Origin: Arenimonas sp.
GTDB lineage: Bacteria; Pseudomonadota; Alphaproteobacteria; Rhizobiales; Rhizobiaceae
Length of the DNA: 64,000 nt
Direction of reading: 5' to 3'
Assembly: GCA_019459145.1 (NCBI GenBank)
Contig: JAIBEK010000027.1
Span: forward strand, 1-64,000
Below the pieces are notes generated by a model. That model made no database searches. It saw nothing but the letters and a program-made list of their open reading frames with translations, and was not told the origin of the DNA. The position numbers and the translations under genes are program-made. Positions 37,608 through 46,779 of this stretch are shown one piece after another; the first letter of the stretch is position 1, and every line of letters begins with the position of its first letter.

Positions 37608-39005
37608 TCACAGAACCTTGCCCGGGTTGAGGATGCCTTTCGGGTCGAGGCTCTTCTTCAAATGGCGCAGCATGGCCAATTCGCTTTCCGAGCGGCTGTA
37701 GGCGAGCCAGGGTTTCTTGTGCAATCCGATGCCATGCTCGGCCGAGACGGACCCACCATAGGCCCGGATGATCTCGTAGACCGTCTTCTCGATGCCATGG
37801 CCGGTCGGATCGATCTCGGTGATCGGCCCGGCGACGAGATGGATATTGCTGTCGCCGGCATGGCCGAAGAAGATCACTTGCAGCGCCGGAAAGGCCGCTT
37901 CCAGGGCGGCGCGGATTTCGTCGACGCAGGCGCCGATGCGGGCAAGCGGAACGGAGACGTCGAAATTGATCGTCGGCGCCCGCCTTGAAAGGATCTCGGC
38001 CACCCCGTCGCGCAACGACCAGAATGCCTCGACCTCCCGCTGCGACTGCGCGACCGCCGCATCGACCACCAGGCCCTCCTCGAAGGCCGTTTCCAGCATC
38101 GCCTCGAAACCCGGTCGTTCGGCATCGGCATCGGCGCCTTGCATCTCGATCAGCACATAGAGGGCATGATCGGGCGCGACTGGCGCCCGCTGTCCCGTTT
38201 CTTCGAGCACGGCGCGATAATAGTCGTTCCACATCAATTCAAAGGCCGTCACCCGGCCGGATAGCGCGCGCTGCGCGTGGCGCAGCAGTCCCGCCGCCGC
38301 GTCGAAACCGGAGACCGCGACCAGCGCGGCATTGGCGCCGCCGACGCCCGGATGAAGCTTGAGGACAGCGCGCGTGATCACGCCCAGCGTGCCTTCCGAG
38401 CCGATGAACAGATGCTTCAAATCGAGTGCGGCATTGTTCTTGGGCATGCGGTTCATCATCGGCAGGATGGTGCCGTCGGCGAGCACGACCTCCAGCCCCA
38501 GCACGAGATCGCGCGTCATGCCATAGCGAATGACCCGGTTGCCGCCGGCATTGGTGGCGATGTTGCCGCCGATCTGGCAGGAGCCGCGTGCCCCGAGATC
38601 GAGCGGAAAGGACAAGCCGGCGTCGAGGGCCGCCTCCTGGATGCGCTGCAGGATGCAGCCGGCACCGACGACCATCAAGCCGGATGCGGCGTCGATTTCC
38701 TCGATGCGATCCAGACCGGCAAGCGACAACAGCACAGCCCCTTCCGAAGGCACCGCGCCACCTGCCAGGCCGGAGCGCCCGCCCTGCGGGACGACGGGGG
38801 TGTCATAGTCGTGGCAGAGCCGCATGACCGCGGCCACGGCATCGGTATCGCGCGGCATCACCAGGGCGAGCGGCGTTCCGCCGCGCTCGTCGCTCCAGTC
38901 GCGAAGGGCAATATCCGGGATGTCCTTGCCAAGCTTCAGGTTGTTCGCGCCCACCGCGCGGCCCAGCGCCGTGACGAGGCCTGCCGTCGATTGTTCCAGT
39001 GTCAT
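37608..39005 (-). CDS. FAD-binding 2-hydroxy acid dehydrogenase (GlcD/D-lactate dehydrogenase family)
   Basis: 465 residues with a PCMH-type FAD domain (VVPQGGRSGLAGGAVPSEGAV, the Gly-rich loop; GGNIATNAGGNRVIRYGMTRD) and a C-terminal FAD-oxidase domain ending SAEHGIGLHKKPWL and LDPKGILNPGKVL. Such enzymes oxidise D-2-hydroxy acids to 2-oxo acids and pass electrons to quinone or ETF. It is divergent from the TRAP operon across a 217-base region holding a palindrome. In this context it could produce the 4-hydroxy-2-oxo acid that the aldolase cleaves. Confidence 0.9.
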   Translation of the reverse strand: MTLEQSTAGLVTALGRAVGANNLKLGKDIPDIALRDWSDERGGTPLALVMPRDTDAVAAVMRLCHDYDTPVVPQGGRSGLAGGAVPSEGAVLLSLAGLDRIEEIDAASGLMVVGAGCILQRIQEAALDAGLSFPLDLGARGSCQIGGNIATNAGGNRVIRYGMTRDLVLGLEVVLADGTILPMMNRMPKNNAALDLKHLFIGSEGTLGVITRAVLKLHPGVGGANAALVAVSGFDAAAGLLRHAQRALSGRVTAFELMWNDYYRAVLEETGQRAPVAPDHALYVLIEMQGADADAERPGFEAMLETAFEEGLVVDAAVAQSQREVEAFWSLRDGVAEILSRRAPTINFDVSVPLARIGACVDEIRAALEAAFPALQVIFFGHAGDSNIHLVAGPITEIDPTGHGIEKTVYEIIRAYGGSVSAEHGIGLHKKPWLAYSRSESELAMLRHLKKSLDPKGILNPGKVL

Positions 39006-39047
39006 GGGTTCCTCCCAGCCTAACCAATTTCTCGTTCTTGGCTAAAA

Positions 39048-39064
39048 TTTGCACATATTGCAAA
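39048..39064. promoter_or_regulatory. Candidate operator palindrome, TRAP/GlcD divergent region
   Basis: TTTGCA-N5-TGCAAA is a perfect 6-bp inverted repeat between the start of the GlcD-like gene (39005) and the TRAP receptor gene (39223). It is a suitable site for the IclR protein encoded at 36785-37564. The protein assignment is inference from position. Confidence 0.5.
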
Positions 39065-39222
39065 CTGATTTTACTATTTGACAAAGAATTGCTCCTCTGG
39101 TTATTTCAGCCCCGCTGGGGGAGGAGCGGAGGCACCCGCCTTGCGCTCGGGTCCATCACAAAGCCCGGCCAGAGCCAGAGCGGAAAACCGGGAGCGGTTT
39201 CCGCATCACAGGGAGGACAGAC

Positions 39223-40227
39223 ATGTCGCTTACAAAAGCCGCGCACTCGCTGCGCGCAGGTTTCGTTGCTGCATTCGCATCGGCCGCACTTTTCAGCACG
39301 ACCGCAGTTGCAGAGCCGGAAATCTCCTTCCGCGCCGCCCATTCCTCGACGCCGTCGTCGACCGGCCACAAGGCCTTCGAATTCCTCGACAAGGAACTGC
39401 GCGAGAAGTCCGGCGGCCGCATCGGCCTCGAGATCTTCCCGAACTCGCAGCTTGGCGGCGAGCGCGAGCTGGTCGAGAACATCCAGTTCGGCAATGTCGA
39501 TCTGACCTTCGTGTCGTCGGCACCGGTCGCATCCTTCGCGCCGCAGTTCTTCGCCTTCGACGTCCCGTTCCTGTTCAAGGATCGTCCGCAGGCCTATGCC
39601 GTGCTTGACGGTGACGTCGGCAAGGAAATTCTCGCCTCGCTGAACGACAAGGGCATGGTCGGTCTGGCTTACTGGGAAAACGGCTTCCGCCAGCTGACCA
39701 ACAACAAGAAGGAAATCCGCTCGCCGGACGACCTCGCCGGCCTGAAGATGCGCACCATGGAAAATGAGGTGCACATCGCGGCCTGGCGCGCCGAAGGCGC
39801 CAACCCCGCGCCGCTCGCCTTCAACGAGCTGTTCACCGCACTGCAGCAGGGCACCTTCGATGCGCAGGAAGGCCCGATCAACCTGTTCTACGACATGAAG
39901 TTCAACGAGGTGCAGAAGTTCATCTCGAAGACCAACCACATCTACTCGCCTTGGCCGCTGCTTGCCAATCCGGACAAGCTGGCGAGCCTGAGCGCTGAAG
40001 ACCGTGCGGTCTTCGACGAAGCCGTCAAGGCGGCCACCGACTACCAGCGCGGCTTGGCCAAGGAAGCCGACGACAAGGCCGAAGCGGCCATGACCGACGT
40101 GACCTTCACCACGCTCACCCCGGAAGAGCTCAAGGCCTTCTCCGACAAGGTCGTTCCGATTGTCGATCTGGTCAAGCAGAAGGCCGGCACCGAGCTCGTC
40201 GACCGCCTGCTGGCAGCCGCCAAGTAA
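39223..40227 (+). CDS. TRAP transporter substrate-binding protein (DctP family)
   Basis: A 334-residue periplasmic receptor. The signal peptide ends near TTAVAEP; the mature part opens ISFRAAHSSTPSSTGHKAFEFLD. It carries FPNSQLGGERELVENIQFGNVDLTF and the conserved carboxylate-binding Arg region GLKMRTMENEVH. The start has GGGAGG upstream. The DctP family mostly binds organic acids, so a hydroxy or oxo acid is expected. It is followed by a strong terminator-like hairpin and then the two membrane subunits. Confidence 0.92.
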   Translation: MSLTKAAHSLRAGFVAAFASAALFSTTAVAEPEISFRAAHSSTPSSTGHKAFEFLDKELREKSGGRIGLEIFPNSQLGGERELVENIQFGNVDLTFVSSAPVASFAPQFFAFDVPFLFKDRPQAYAVLDGDVGKEILASLNDKGMVGLAYWENGFRQLTNNKKEIRSPDDLAGLKMRTMENEVHIAAWRAEGANPAPLAFNELFTALQQGTFDAQEGPINLFYDMKFNEVQKFISKTNHIYSPWPLLANPDKLASLSAEDRAVFDEAVKAATDYQRGLAKEADDKAEAAMTDVTFTTLTPEELKAFSDKVVPIVDLVKQKAGTELVDRLLAAAK

Positions 40228-40240
40228 GCATCACGTCCTT

Positions 40241-40271
40241 AAGGCCCGGCGCAACCGCCGCCGGGCCTTTT
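40241..40271 (+). terminator. Intrinsic hairpin between TRAP receptor and membrane subunits
   Basis: AAGGCCCGGCG (40241-40251) pairs perfectly with CGCCGGGCCTT (40259-40269) around a 7-base loop and is followed by TTTT. It is probably a partial terminator that raises receptor mRNA over that of the permease genes. Confidence 0.75.
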
Positions 40272-40329
40272 GGCGTCTTTCACTGAACTGGCGCGAGCGG
40301 GTGCACTCGGATTTGCGCGGGAGGAGTTC

Positions 40330-40812
40330 ATGCTCAAGCTTATCGACGAGCATTTCGAGGAGGCAATTGTCGTGGCCCTGATGGCCATGATGACGGTCCT
40401 GATCGGCGTGCAGATCTTCATGCGCTACGTGATGGGGGCATCGCTGTCCTGGTCGGAGGAACTGGCGCGCTACTTCTTCATTTGGGCAACCTATGTCGGC
40501 ATCGCCTATGCGGTGCGCAAGGACGCGCATATCCGCGTGACCATGGGCACGGACCTCCTGTCGGCAAGGGGCCAGACCTATATCCGCATCCTGACCCATG
40601 TCATCTTCGGCGCCTTTGCGGTCTTCGTCATGTACCAGGGCTGGTTCATGGTCGAGAAGACCTTCCGCTTCGGGCAGAAATCCGCCTCGCTCGGCGTGCC
40701 GATGGGCATCATCTATCTCGCCCCGTTCACCGGCTTCCTGCTGGTGGTGCTGCGTCTCATCCAGGCCGTTGTGCTTGACCTGCGCGCCGGCAGGCAAGGA
40801 GCCGCCCGATGA
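40330..40812 (+). CDS. TRAP transporter small membrane subunit (DctQ)
   Basis: 160 residues with four hydrophobic helices. LIGVQIFMRYVMGASLSWSEELARYFFIW is the DctQ hallmark, to be read in two parts: the MRYV turn and the WSEELAR loop. The start at 40330 lies behind GGGAGGAG. It overlaps the DctM gene by ATGA. Confidence 0.9.
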   Translation: MLKLIDEHFEEAIVVALMAMMTVLIGVQIFMRYVMGASLSWSEELARYFFIWATYVGIAYAVRKDAHIRVTMGTDLLSARGQTYIRILTHVIFGAFAVFVMYQGWFMVEKTFRFGQKSASLGVPMGIIYLAPFTGFLLVVLRLIQAVVLDLRAGRQGAAR

Positions 40813-42092
40813 TCTCGCTGATCCTCTTCGGACTTCTCGCCCTCCTGCTTCTGCTCTCCGTCCCGATCGCGATTTCGCTCGGCATCGCCTCGACCGTGGC
40901 GCTGATCGTCTCCGGCAAGGTGTCCGGCTCCTACGTACCGCAGGGCCTGGTGACCTCGATCGACAGCTTTCCGCTGATGGCGGTTCCCTTCTTCATCCTC
41001 GCCGGCGACCTGATGGGCCAGGGCGGCCTGTCACAGCGTCTGATCAATGTCGGCCGCATGTTCTTCGGTCGCTATACCGGCGGCATGGCGATCATCGCCG
41101 TCGTCACCTGCATCTTCTTCGCCGCCATCTCCGGCTCTGGACCGGCGACCGTGGCGGCCGTCGGTGCCATTCTGCTGCCGGCCATGGCCAGAGACGGCTA
41201 CAGGCCGAGCTTTTCGTCCGGCCTGGTCGCTTGCTCCGGGTCGCTCGGCGTCATCATCCCGCCGTCGATCCCGATGGTCATTTATGCCACCTCCGCAAAT
41301 GTCTCGGTTTCAAAGATGTTCATGGGCGGCGTTCTACCGGGCCTGCTGATCGGTTTCGCGCTCATCGCCTATGCCTGGCTACAATCCAGGAAGGACGGCC
41401 AGAAGCCCGGCGATTATCGCCCGACGGGACGTGAAATGCTGGCCGTTCTCAACGATGCCAAGTGGGCGTTGATGGTCCCCGTCATCATCCTCGGCGGCAT
41501 TTACGGCGGGGTCTTCACCCCGACCGAGGCCGCCGCCGTGGGCGTGATCTACGGCCTGGTGGTCGGCACCTTCGTCTACCGCGAACTGAAGCTCAAGGAT
41601 CTCTACAAGATCTTCGCCGGTTCGGCGCTGACCTCCGCGACCATCATGCTGATTGTCGGCACCGCGACCATTTTCGGTCGGGCGCTGGCGATCGAGGGCG
41701 TGCCGGTCATGCTCGCCGATTTCATCACCTCGGCCGTCGATCAGGCCTGGTTGCTGCTTCTCGCCATCAACCTGATCCTGCTGATCGTCGGCACCTTCAT
41801 GGAAACGATCGCGGCGATCATCATCCTGACGCCGATCCTCCTGCCGTTGGTGACCGCGCTCGGCGTCAGCGCCGAGCACTTCGGCATCGTGATGATCGTC
41901 AACCTCGCCATCGGCATGATCACCCCGCCCGTCGGCGTCAATCTCTTCGTCGCCTCGCGCGTCTCCGGCCTGTCGCTGGAGACCGTCGTTAAGGGTGCGA
42001 TCACGCCCATGCTCGTCATGATCGCCGTGCTCATCGTCATCACCTACGTGCCGGCGCTCTCATTGGCGCTGCCCGCCTTCTTCGGAATGTAA
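40809..42092 (+). CDS. TRAP transporter large permease (DctM)
   Basis: 427 residues with about twelve helices. Conserved segments are [49 protein letters not shown] and a C-terminal [22 protein letters not shown]. It forms the sodium-driven channel. It is the third gene of the TRAP operon and is followed after 16 bases by the acetaldehyde dehydrogenase gene. Confidence 0.94.
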   Translation: MISLILFGLLALLLLLSVPIAISLGIASTVALIVSGKVSGSYVPQGLVTSIDSFPLMAVPFFILAGDLMGQGGLSQRLINVGRMFFGRYTGGMAIIAVVTCIFFAAISGSGPATVAAVGAILLPAMARDGYRPSFSSGLVACSGSLGVIIPPSIPMVIYATSANVSVSKMFMGGVLPGLLIGFALIAYAWLQSRKDGQKPGDYRPTGREMLAVLNDAKWALMVPVIILGGIYGGVFTPTEAAAVGVIYGLVVGTFVYRELKLKDLYKIFAGSALTSATIMLIVGTATIFGRALAIEGVPVMLADFITSAVDQAWLLLLAINLILLIVGTFMETIAAIIILTPILLPLVTALGVSAEHFGIVMIVNLAIGMITPPVGVNLFVASRVSGLSLETVVKGAITPMLVMIAVLIVITYVPALSLALPAFFGM

Positions 42093-42108
42093 GTCAAAGG
42101 AATCCAAC

Positions 42109-43020
42109 ATGAGCAGCAAACTCAAGGCGGTCATCATCGGCCCCGGCAATATCGGCACCGATCTCCTGATGAAGATGAAGCGTTCCGAATGGGTGGAGCC
42201 GGTCTGGATGGTCGGCATCGACCCGAGCTCGGAGGGCCTCAAGCGCGCTGCCGACATGGGCGTCAAGACCTGCGCCACCGGCGTTGACGGTGTACTCGAC
42301 CAGGTCGTCGCCGATGACATCCGCGTCGCCTTCGATGCCACCTCGGCCTATGCGCATGCGGAAAACTCGCGCAAGCTGAATGAACTCGGCGTGATCATGG
42401 TGGACCTGACGCCGGCGGCGATAGGCCCCTTCTGCATTCCGCCGGTCAATCTCGCGGATCACGCGAAGAAGCTCGAGATGAACGTCAACATGGTCACCTG
42501 CGGCGGCCAGGCCACCATTCCGATGGTGGCGGCGGTGTCGCGCGTACAGCCGGTCGAATATGGCGAGATCGTCGCGGCGGTATCGTCGCGTTCGGTCGGC
42601 CCGGGCACGCGCAAGAACATCGACGAGTTCACCCGCACGACCGCTTCGGCCATCGAGAAGGTCGGCGGTGCAAAACGCGGCAAGGCGATCATCATCGTCA
42701 ATCCGGCAGAGCCGCCACTTCTCATGCGCGACACCGTGCATGTGCTGACCGAGGGCGAGCCAGACCAGGCGGCGATCACCGAAAGCGTCAGGGCCATGGT
42801 GGCCGAGGTGCAGAAATATGTGCCCGGCTACAAGCTGGTCAACGGTCCGGTGTTCGACGGCCGCCGCGTCTCCATTTACCTCGAGGTCGAGGGCCTTGGC
42901 GACTTCCTGCCGAAATATGCCGGCAATCTCGACATCATGACGGCGGCCGCGCTTCGCACCGCCGAACTGTTTGCGCAGGAGGCGGCCAATGGCGTCGTCA
43001 TCCTGCCGGCCCGCGGCTGA
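42109..43020 (+). CDS. mhpF: Acetaldehyde dehydrogenase (acylating)
   Basis: 303 residues, the length of MhpF/DmpF. A Rossmann start ([14 protein letters not shown]), a DATSAYAHA segment, the catalytic Cys at residue 131 in [12 protein letters not shown] and the C-terminal [12 protein letters not shown] are all present. It converts acetaldehyde, CoA and NAD to acetyl-CoA and normally receives acetaldehyde by channelling from the aldolase, whose gene follows after 11 bases. No ring-cleavage or hydratase gene accompanies it here, unlike in aromatic pathways. Confidence 0.93.
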   Translation: MSSKLKAVIIGPGNIGTDLLMKMKRSEWVEPVWMVGIDPSSEGLKRAADMGVKTCATGVDGVLDQVVADDIRVAFDATSAYAHAENSRKLNELGVIMVDLTPAAIGPFCIPPVNLADHAKKLEMNVNMVTCGGQATIPMVAAVSRVQPVEYGEIVAAVSSRSVGPGTRKNIDEFTRTTASAIEKVGGAKRGKAIIIVNPAEPPLLMRDTVHVLTEGEPDQAAITESVRAMVAEVQKYVPGYKLVNGPVFDGRRVSIYLEVEGLGDFLPKYAGNLDIMTAAALRTAELFAQEAANGVVILPARG

Positions 43021-43031
43021 GGAGAAAAATC

Positions 43032-44057
43032 ATGACTATTGAAGGTCGCAAGATCACCCTTCACGAAATGAGCCTGCGCGATGGCATGCACGCCAAGCGC
43101 CACCAGATCTCGACCGACCAGATGGTCTCGATCGCTTCGGCCGCCGACGAGGCGGGCATGCCGTGGATCGAAGTGACCCATGGCGACGGCCTGGGCGGTG
43201 CTTCGCTCAACTACGGCTTCGCCGCCCACACGGATGCGGACTATTTGCGCGCCGTCGTGCCGAACATGAAGCAAGCGAAGGTTTCCGCACTGCTTCTGCC
43301 GGGTATCGGCACGGTGGACATGCTCAAGGAAGCCATCGATTGCGGCATCTCCGGTGTCCGCGTTGCAACCCACTGCACCGAGGCCGACTGCGCCGAACAG
43401 CACATTACCCATGCCGCAAAGACCGGTCTCGACACCGTCGGCTTCCTGATGATGTCGCATCGCGCCGGTCCGGAAAAGCTGGTCGAACAGGCGCTGCTGA
43501 TGGAAAGCTATGGCGCCAATTGCGTCTACTGCACCGATTCCGCCGGTCATATGCTGCCGGAAGACGTGACGGCCCGCATTTCCGCGATCCGCAGCGCTCT
43601 GAAGCCTGGAACGGAACTCGGCTTCCACGGCCACCACAATCTCGGCATGGGCATCGCCAATTCGGTTGCGGCGGTCGCGGCCGGCGCAAACCGCATTGAC
43701 GGTGCGATTGCCGGTCTCGGAGCGGGTGCCGGCAATGCCGCGACAGAACTGCTGGTCGCCGTGTTCGAGCGCATGGGCGCCGTGACAGGTGTCGATCTGT
43801 TCAAGATCATGGATGTCGCCGAGGACATCGTCGTGCCGATGATGGACCGGCCGATCCGCGTCGATCGCGGTTCGCTGGTGCTGGGTTATGCCGGCGTCTA
43901 TTCCTCATTCCTGCTGTTTGCCGAGCGCGCCGAGAAGCGCTACGGCGTTCCGGCGCGCGACCTGCTGCTGGAACTCGGCCGCCGCGGCATGGTCGGTGGT
44001 CAGGAAGACATGATCGAGGACCTGGCGCTGACGATGTCGCGGCAGAAAACCGTCTGA
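43032..44057 (+). CDS. mhpE: 4-hydroxy-2-oxovalerate aldolase
   Basis: 341 residues of the MhpE/DmpG pyruvate aldolase family. The N-terminal [17 protein letters not shown] contains the Arg-Asp pair of the catalytic site. [28 protein letters not shown] with metal-binding His-x-His and a C-terminal dehydrogenase-contacting domain follow. It cleaves 4-hydroxy-2-oxo acids to pyruvate and an aldehyde. Together with the dehydrogenase it forms a complete lower pathway attached to a TRAP importer. Confidence 0.93.
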   Translation: MTIEGRKITLHEMSLRDGMHAKRHQISTDQMVSIASAADEAGMPWIEVTHGDGLGGASLNYGFAAHTDADYLRAVVPNMKQAKVSALLLPGIGTVDMLKEAIDCGISGVRVATHCTEADCAEQHITHAAKTGLDTVGFLMMSHRAGPEKLVEQALLMESYGANCVYCTDSAGHMLPEDVTARISAIRSALKPGTELGFHGHHNLGMGIANSVAAVAAGANRIDGAIAGLGAGAGNAATELLVAVFERMGAVTGVDLFKIMDVAEDIVVPMMDRPIRVDRGSLVLGYAGVYSSFLLFAERAEKRYGVPARDLLLELGRRGMVGGQEDMIEDLALTMSRQKTV

Positions 44058-44199
44058 CAGGTTGCCGAGGTAGACACGGAAACCCGATGCCCAATCAGAT
44101 GCGGAAACCCGGGTGCGAAGCACCGGTTTTTTGTATTGAAGTCGTTGACAAGGGCTATTGGCGGCACGTTCTGCTGATGACTGTTGATTTGGAATTGAT

Positions 44200-44512
44200 A
44201 TTTCAACGGCCATCGCCTGGATTGCCAGTGCACGGGCTGGCTGGCTGACGGCTGCGGAACAGGGGCGACGCGGCGGCTCGCGCCTCGATGCCCAAGCGAA
44301 CGTCATTACCGACATGATTGAAGAGGAATAGGACATCACGCTCAACGAGATGATCCTGCGATTGCGCGAGAAGGGGGCGGTATCCGTTCGCCGTAGCGCG
44401 CTCGACGTCTGGCTTCGAAAGCGCGGCTGGACATTCAAAACTACCCACATGCACTGGCGCAGGAGCGTACCGACCTCCAAAGCGTCGCCAGGACTGGTTT
44501 GACGGCCAGTTG
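44200..44512 (+). pseudogene. IS630-family transposase fragment
   Basis: The plus strand encodes an IS630-type helix-turn-helix region: ARAGWLTAAEQGRRGGS, RLDAQANVITDMIEEE, an in-frame stop (TAG at 44329-44331), DITLNEMILRLREKG and ALDVWLRKRGWTFK. The match then continues in shifted frames with ALAQERTDLQ and KRRQDWFDGQL. The catalytic DDE domain is absent, so it is dead. It abuts a TRAP permease remnant on the other strand. Confidence 0.75.
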
Positions 44513-44680
44513 GCCAGGAACGGCATCAGAATGAAGGCGATGCGTTCGGCACGAACCCCCGTCAGCAGCGAGGCGATGAACAATCCGGTGCCGACCGGCG
44601 GGGTTACCAGTCCCAGCGTCAGATAGAGGCACAGGACCACGGCGAAGTGGATCGGATCGATGTCATAGACATCGGTGGTG
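44513..44680 (-). pseudogene. Fragment of a second TRAP large permease
   Basis: On the minus strand IDPIHFAVVLCLYLTLGLVTPPVGTG and SLLTGVRAERIAFILMPF, quoted in parts, match the C-terminal helices of a DctM protein (compare HFGIVMI and ITPPVGVN in the intact one). It has no start and its end merges with the transposase fragment. It comes from a different TRAP system than the intact genes. Confidence 0.65.
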
Positions 44681-44864
44681 ACCCGTCGTGATTGGCGCTG
44701 AACACGACACGGCCGGCGCCTGCGTTGCCTCCGGCTACCTCCGTCGAATTGAATCGACTGCGCGCCTGTTCGGCGATCCTTGCTGTTTGCGCAAACGCAA
44801 GCAGATAGAGATCTAATTGTTGACGACGTCTTCGTGCGCCTCGGGAGACCGAGTGGACCATTGC

Positions 44865-45060
44865 TCGACGCAGGGTTCGCCGTTAGCGTCACGAGGCAAC
44901 AAACGGAACCTGGTGAAATTCCGGGACGGTCCCGCCGCTGTAACCAGATACGTGTGTGAGGAGGCATTGGCCGCCACTGTCCGCTTGCCGGATGGGAAGG
45001 TGCCTACACCCGGTCAAGCTGGAAGTCAGAAGACGCGTTGCCACATCCTGAAACCGTCCG
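44865..45060 (+). promoter_or_regulatory. Cobalamin riboswitch upstream of cobT
   Basis: The leader has CCTGGTGAAATTCCGGGAC (44909-44927) leading into GGTCCCGCCGCTGTAAC (44928-44944), and the B12 box GGAAGTCAGAAGAC (45021-45034). These are the conserved core of cobalamin riboswitches. It ends about 60 bases before cobT, so adenosylcobalamin should repress cobT. Confidence 0.9.
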
Positions 45061-45117
45061 ATGGCAAAGGGCGGGGCGATTGCTCATGCGAGCTTCGGTG
45101 TCACGTGGAGGACCCGT

Positions 45118-46179
45118 ATGTCTGACCTAAACAGCCTTCCGACAAAGCAACAGTCCCTTGCACCCATAAAAGACCTCTCAGCCCTGCGCCGAATGCTGCA
45201 GGACCTGCCGCCCGGAAACGAACACGCAGCTGGCGCGGCCGCAGCGCGAGAAGAGAAATTGACCAAGCCGCCGGGAAGTCTCGGCAGGCTCGAAGAGGTC
45301 GTAGCGTGGCTAGCCTGCTGGCAAGGACGCTATCCCCCTGTCATGGATGATCCGCAAGTGTGCGTTTTCGCAGGCAATCACGGCGTGGCAGAAACCGGTG
45401 TGTCGGCCTATCCTCCGATAGTCACCCAGCAGATGGTGCAGAATTTCGAGCGCGGCGGAGCGGCTATCAATCAGTTGAGTGCCGAGCTGGGCGCCAAGGT
45501 GACCGTCGTGCCGCTCGATCTGGCTCGCCCCGTCAACAACTTCCTAGATGCCCCTGCCATGAGCGAGGGCGAGTTCCTCGATGCATTCCAGTCCGGGATG
45601 CATGCGGTTCGACCGGGCGCCAGCGTGCTTTGCCCCGGGGAGATGGGCATCGGCAACACGACTGCTGCCTCGGCCATATGCTTCGCCCTTCTGGGCGGCG
45701 ACCCGGCGAAATGGTGCGGACGAGGATCCGGGATCTCGATCGGAACGGTAGAGCGCAAGGTCGACGTCGTCTCTAAGGCCGTTAGACTGCATGGAAACGC
45801 CATAAGCGACGGGCTGGACGCCTTGCGCATCCTGGGTGGACGCGAAATCGCCGCGATGGCCGGATCGATTGTCGCGGCGCGCCTGCTTGCCATACCCGTC
45901 ATGCTCGATGGTTTCATCTGCTCGGCAGCCGCCCTCGCGCTTCACTGCAGCGGACCAGGAAGCCTGGCGCACTGCATGGTCGGTCACAGCTCGATGGAGC
46001 CCGGGCATCGGCGGGTTCTCGCCCATCTCGGATTGCGGCCGCTTCTCGATCTTGATTTGCGATTGGGTGAAGGAACCGGGGCAGTCTTGGCCACCCTCTT
46101 GGCAAAAGCAGCGCTGAGATGCCACCTTGGCATGGCAACATTCACCGAAGCCGGCGTGCATAGCGGCATCGAGCGGTAA
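45118..46179 (+). CDS. cobT: Nicotinate-nucleotide-dimethylbenzimidazole phosphoribosyltransferase
   Basis: A 353-residue CobT, close to the usual length. KLTKPPGSLGRLEEVVAWL, VFAGNHGVAETGVSAYPP, ITQQMVQNF-like VTQQMVQNFERGGAAI, EMGIGNTTAASAI and a C-terminal GEGTGAVLA with the catalytic Glu near residue 318 are present. It attaches the lower ligand base for cobalamin. The start at 45118 follows GGAGG. The last quarter of the gene is duplicated at 27596-27891. Confidence 0.94.
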   Translation: MSDLNSLPTKQQSLAPIKDLSALRRMLQDLPPGNEHAAGAAAAREEKLTKPPGSLGRLEEVVAWLACWQGRYPPVMDDPQVCVFAGNHGVAETGVSAYPPIVTQQMVQNFERGGAAINQLSAELGAKVTVVPLDLARPVNNFLDAPAMSEGEFLDAFQSGMHAVRPGASVLCPGEMGIGNTTAASAICFALLGGDPAKWCGRGSGISIGTVERKVDVVSKAVRLHGNAISDGLDALRILGGREIAAMAGSIVAARLLAIPVMLDGFICSAAALALHCSGPGSLAHCMVGHSSMEPGHRRVLAHLGLRPLLDLDLRLGEGTGAVLATLLAKAALRCHLGMATFTEAGVHSGIER

Positions 46180-46779
46180 CGGAAACCTTACGGGACGCGA
46201 GAGAAAAACGGTTAGCCGTCTCGCGTCGCCGTTTCGGATCAGCGGTGCCGAGGTTCGGGGCCAGCACTACCGAGAACCCGACGGGGGCCGCGTTTCCGCC
46301 CTCCCGGTCGACGCCACGCTTCATATCCCCAATCAGATGCGCCCGGTGCTCGGCGTCTTGGCTCCCCCCTCCGACGATTCCTATCTGCTCTTTCCTGAAT
46401 GCCCTTATCGGTCGATCTGCAGGAAAACCGACGCGTAGCCGCTTGCGGGATAGACCGCCCGCAATGGCTCTGTGCCCGTCAGGAGCGAGAACGGGCCGAT
46501 CCTGCTCAGCAGTTCATCGATCATCACTCTCAGCTGCATTCTCGCCAGGGCAGCACCCGGACAAAAATGGATGCCCGCGCCGTAAAGCAGGTTTGGTTCC
46601 TGGTCGCGTTCGGGGCAATACCGGTCAGCAGCCTCGAAGGCCCGGGCGTCGCGATTGGCCGAAGTCCAGATAACCGTCATCCGTTCTCCAGCCTCGATCC
46701 GTCGCCCTCCGATCACCACCGGCCGTAATGCCGTTCGCCGATTCGATATCAGCGGTCCGTGCAGGCGCAGTATTTCCTC
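45918..46779. repeat. Segmental duplication, parental copy
   Basis: This is the counterpart of 27596-28459, spanning the cobT 3' end, its hairpin and the 3' third of the P450 gene. Here both genes continue beyond the repeat, so this is the source or less damaged copy. Confidence 0.85.
46194..46227. terminator. Hairpin after cobT
   Basis: GACGCGAGA (46194-46202) pairs with TCTCGCGTC (46219-46227), with an inner CGG-TTAG-CCG. It lies between converging cobT and P450 genes and has no T-run. The identical stem is preserved in the duplicate at 27871-27903. Confidence 0.55.

Noticed and set aside
42109..44057. Aldolase and acetaldehyde dehydrogenase taken as part of an aromatic meta-cleavage pathway
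   Set aside because: No ring-cleavage dioxygenase, hydrolase, hydratase or decarboxylase gene lies in the window. The neighbours are a TRAP importer and a hydroxy acid dehydrogenase.
44203..44967. A 254-codon minus-strand gene
   Set aside because: It is a chance fusion of antisense transposase sequence with a TRAP permease remnant. No start or ribosome-binding site is seen.
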